Assembly: GCA_964511535.1 (NCBI GenBank)
Contig: CAZEFW010000230.1
Coordinates: 1 to 9,903, forward strand
Source: CAZCFB01 sp964511535
GTDB taxonomy: Bacteria > Myxococcota_A > Polyangia > GCA-2747355 > CAZCFB01
Reading direction: 5' to 3'
Length of the DNA stretch: 9,903 bases
The notes under the pieces were generated by a model. The model was not told the origin of the DNA, did not search any database, and saw only the letters and a program-made list of their open reading frames with translations. Positions 5,960 through 9,903 of the stretch are shown piece after piece. Made by a program: the position numbers and the translations under genes. Numbering within the stretch: the stretch's first letter is position 1; each line of letters opens with the position of its first letter.

Positions 5960-7300
5960 TTACTTAATCGGTGTCACGCAGTTGGCAATATCGAAGATGA
6001 GGTACTCCAGGATTCTGTCCTGGGGCGAGATCTTGCCAGTGCAGTAGTTGGGGAACGGCTTGGCGGGCAGCGGGTACTTCTTCAGCTCATCGTCTCGCCC
6101 CTCGGTGTGATACGAGGAGAACAGCGCCTTGCCGCAGTTCTTGTAGTTGAAGGTCACGGTCAGCGGGCGGCTGCCCTGGATGGCGCCGTTGGCCGAGCGG
6201 ATGACGCCGGAGACCCAGGTCTTCACGTCCTTGGTCACCTTGTGCATGATCACCCAGCCGGTCAGGAAGTGGGAGATCACGCTCTTTCCGTTCTGGATCG
6301 CGCCGCCGAACAGGCCGAGCCACTTGGCCAGGTTCGGGTCCTTGATGTCGGCCTGCACGGTGATGCCGTCCTTGCCCAGCGCGGCCTTGTTCTGCCCCTC
6401 GGGGGAGTTGCCCGACACGCCTGGCTCGAAGTCGATGTACGGCGCCAGCTCGGGCAGCTGCTCGAGCCAGTCGTAGGACCAGTCGGTGACGTACAGCCGG
6501 CCGCCCTGCTTGACGTACTGCTGCAGGTTCTGCATCACCAGGCTGTTCTTCAGCTGGGTCTCGAAGGTGTTGTCGGTGCAGTTGATGAACACGATGTTGT
6601 AGGTCTTGAGCAGGTTGAAGTTCTTGACCAGGTCGGCGAAGGACTGCTTGAGCGCCTTGTTCTTGAGCACCTTCGCGCCCTCGTACAGGTGAAACGCGCT
6701 CTGCTCGATGCCCATCTTGAGCAGCACGCACTCCATCTTGTCGTAGTCGCCGGTGGCCACGGCGATCTTGGGCACCGCGTCGTGCTGGTTGAACTCCTTG
6801 TTGCGCCGCGGCAGCCGGCTCTGGCCGGCGGGGATCTGCATCTTGCCGCCCTTGGGCACGGTGATCTTCACCGCCCGGCGGAAGCGGCCGTTCTGCATGA
6901 TCAGCCAGTACGAGCCGGGGCACACGTCGGTGAGGGTGAAGCTGCCGTTGAAGGCCGAGGTGGTGGTCCACCAGCGGTTGGAGGTGGCGCCCGGCGACTT
7001 GCACACCTCACAGCGCACCTCCAGCGGGAAGTCCTCGGGCACGCGCGACGGGATGTAGACCACCGCGCCAGGCACCGGGTCGTTCTGGTTCGGCGCGGTG
7101 ACCCTGCCGGTGATGGTCACCCTGCTGGCGGCCTGGCACTTGGGCCGGGGGATGCCCGAACCGCCGCCGCTGTCGTTGCCGCCGCCGGAGTAGCCGTCGA
7201 AGCTGGAGTTGCCACCACCATCTCCGGCGCCCCAGACGTCGTCGTTCGCGCAGCCGGCCAGGGAAAGGATGAGGGCCGGCAACAGAAATAAGATACGCAT
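5960..7300 (-). CDS. Lipoprotein with carboxypeptidase-regulatory-like and glutamine-amidotransferase-like domains (446 aa)
   Basis: Signal sequence MRILFLLPALILSLAGC ends in a textbook lipobox (L14-A-G-C17), so the mature protein should be lipid-anchored. Residues 21-50 are a flexible Gly/Ser/Asp linker. Residues 61-150 (VTITGRVTAPNQNDPVPGAV ... GSFTLTDVCPGSYWLIM) fit the beta-sandwich carboxypeptidase regulatory-like family, with a C97-x-x-C100 pair inside. From about 178 to 440 the pattern fits a class I glutamine amidotransferase/ThuA-like flavodoxin-type domain: YNIVFINC (234-241), LQQYVKQGGRLYVTDWSYDW (259-278), ALFSSYHTEG with H398 (392-401), and DRILEYLIFDI (428-438). No obvious nucleophile-elbow cysteine is seen, so a non-catalytic or carbohydrate-binding role is plausible. 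The ATG has a moderate GAGGT site upstream. Translation ends in tandem stops TAA TAG. The GT-C membrane protein gene follows after 56 bp. The substrate or partner is unknown. Confidence 0.8.
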   Translation of the reverse strand: MRILFLLPALILSLAGCANDDVWGAGDGGGNSSFDGYSGGGNDSGGGSGIPRPKCQAASRVTITGRVTAPNQNDPVPGAVVYIPSRVPEDFPLEVRCEVCKSPGATSNRWWTTTSAFNGSFTLTDVCPGSYWLIMQNGRFRRAVKITVPKGGKMQIPAGQSRLPRRNKEFNQHDAVPKIAVATGDYDKMECVLLKMGIEQSAFHLYEGAKVLKNKALKQSFADLVKNFNLLKTYNIVFINCTDNTFETQLKNSLVMQNLQQYVKQGGRLYVTDWSYDWLEQLPELAPYIDFEPGVSGNSPEGQNKAALGKDGITVQADIKDPNLAKWLGLFGGAIQNGKSVISHFLTGWVIMHKVTKDVKTWVSGVIRSANGAIQGSRPLTVTFNYKNCGKALFSSYHTEGRDDELKKYPLPAKPFPNYCTGKISPQDRILEYLIFDIANCVTPIK

Positions 7301-7446
7301 GGTTCAACCTCGTCGGTAACTCTATATCCGCTGATTGTCCGGCACAGAACGGTGCAGGTCAAATGCCGGCTCCCGCAGCCCCGCGCCGCTGGCCTGGCTG
7401 CTGCTTGTACCGAGTACCGGCCCGTAGCACAATGGCTTGACCCTCC
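7301..7446. promoter_or_regulatory. Divergent promoter region between lipoprotein and kinase genes
   Basis: This 146-bp gap separates two divergently transcribed genes. For the kinase, TTGTAC (7405-7410) and CACAAT (7428-7433) are 17 bp apart; they match the sigma-70 boxes at 3 and 4 of 6 positions and would start transcription about 7 bases before the ATG. For the lipoprotein the best -10-like hexamer on the minus strand is TATAGA within GATATAGAG (around 7318-7326), with no good -35 box. GTACCG occurs twice in direct repeat at 7407-7419 within the kinase promoter. Neither promoter is strong by sequence. Confidence 0.35.
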
Positions 7447-9741
<2,295 letters not shown>

Positions 9742-9742
9742 G

Positions 9743-9868
9743 GGCTCGCTTCGCTCGCCGACTTGAGGCTTGGGGCTTGAGGCTTGAGGGTAAATGGTGG
9801 GGCTTGGCTCGCTTCGCTCGCCGACTTGAGGCTTGGGGCTTGAGGCCTGAGGGTAAATGGTGGGGCTT
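9743..9868 (+). repeat. Two 63-bp tandem copies built from CTTGAGG heptamers
   Basis: Copy 1 is 9743-9805 and copy 2 is 9806-9868; they differ at one of 63 positions. Each has a GGCTCGCTTCGCTCGCC start, four heptamers (CTTGAGG, CTTGGGG, CTTGAGG, then CTTGAGG in copy 1 or CCTGAGG in copy 2), then GTAAATGGT and GGGGCTT. The array begins two bases after the kinase stop codon. The heptamer-plus-GTAAATGGT block aligns without gaps over 37 bases to the minus strand of 4129-4165 at 28 positions, so the two loci share a repeat family. Confidence 0.9.
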
Positions 9869-9903
9869 GGGGCTTTGGGATTGGGTGGCTTGGGGTGCCC
9901 GGG
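9869..9903. other. G-rich non-coding tail with degenerate heptamers
   Basis: After the tandem repeat the sequence continues as G-rich, heptamer-like units (CTTTGGG, ATTGGGT, CTTGGGG) to the window edge. No gene start, ribosome-binding site or T-run is visible, so termination of the kinase transcript is not settled within the window. It looks like a decaying or third partial unit of the same repeat. Confidence 0.5.

Noticed and set aside
5918..7291. 457-codon plus-strand open frame opposite the lipoprotein gene
   Set aside because: Low-complexity Val/Leu/His/Gly/Ala/Arg composition typical of an antisense shadow. The minus-strand frame has a signal peptide, lipobox and recognisable domains.
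9743..9868. Tandem copies considered as a CRISPR array
   Set aside because: The whole 63-bp unit is repeated, including what would be the spacer, and no cas genes are present. It is a simple tandem duplication.

Overview
The window is GC-rich (AT-rich only in short intergenic stretches) and looks like a chromosomal segment of a deltaproteobacterial lineage, most likely Myxococcota or a close relative. This rests on gene content: a Ser/Thr protein kinase with C-terminal PEGA domains, a small MAKKQTRRS-type ribbon-helix-helix protein, secreted lipoproteins of unknown function and a MoxR-type ATPase. It is inference from style, not a database match. I see no tRNA, rRNA, insertion sequence, phage gene or CRISPR array.

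Layout: (1) Positions 1-2287 are a minus-strand cluster, read from right to left: a 75-aa ribbon-helix-helix regulator, a 566-aa aldehyde dehydrogenase-superfamily enzyme, and the first 63 codons of a MoxR-like AAA+ ATPase cut by the window edge. The enzyme and ATPase genes are 5 bp apart and probably translationally coupled. (2) Positions 2288-2499 are a divergent regulatory region with two palindromes and a candidate minus-strand promoter. (3) Positions 2500-4062 encode, on the plus strand, a secreted protein with propeller-like repeats, probably a lipoprotein. (4) Positions 4063-4184 separate convergent genes. They hold a perfect hairpin abutting each stop codon and, between them, two opposed arrays of four CTTCAGG-like heptamers. 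(5) Positions 4185-7300 are a minus-strand pair: a lipoprotein with a carboxypeptidase-regulatory-like domain and a glutamine-amidotransferase-like domain, followed 56 bp later by a GT-C-type multi-pass membrane protein resembling TMTC/PMT glycosyltransferases. (6) Positions 7301-7446 are a second divergent promoter region. (7) Positions 7447-9741 encode, on the plus strand, a 764-aa transmembrane Ser/Thr kinase with an extraordinary glutamine-rich linker and two PEGA domains. (8) Positions 9742-9903 carry a 63-bp tandem duplication built from CTTGAGG heptamers, related to the repeat in region 4.

How the genes may fit together: most products belong to the cell envelope (two secreted proteins, one GT-C membrane protein, one membrane kinase with an extracytoplasmic sensor-like end). 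The lipoprotein/GT-C pair shares a transcription unit and lies divergent to the kinase, so common control is possible but not shown. The enzyme/MoxR pair appears to be a separate unit. The most unusual features are the poly-glutamine tract in the kinase and the heptamer-based intergenic repeat family, which appears at two loci in different geometries.
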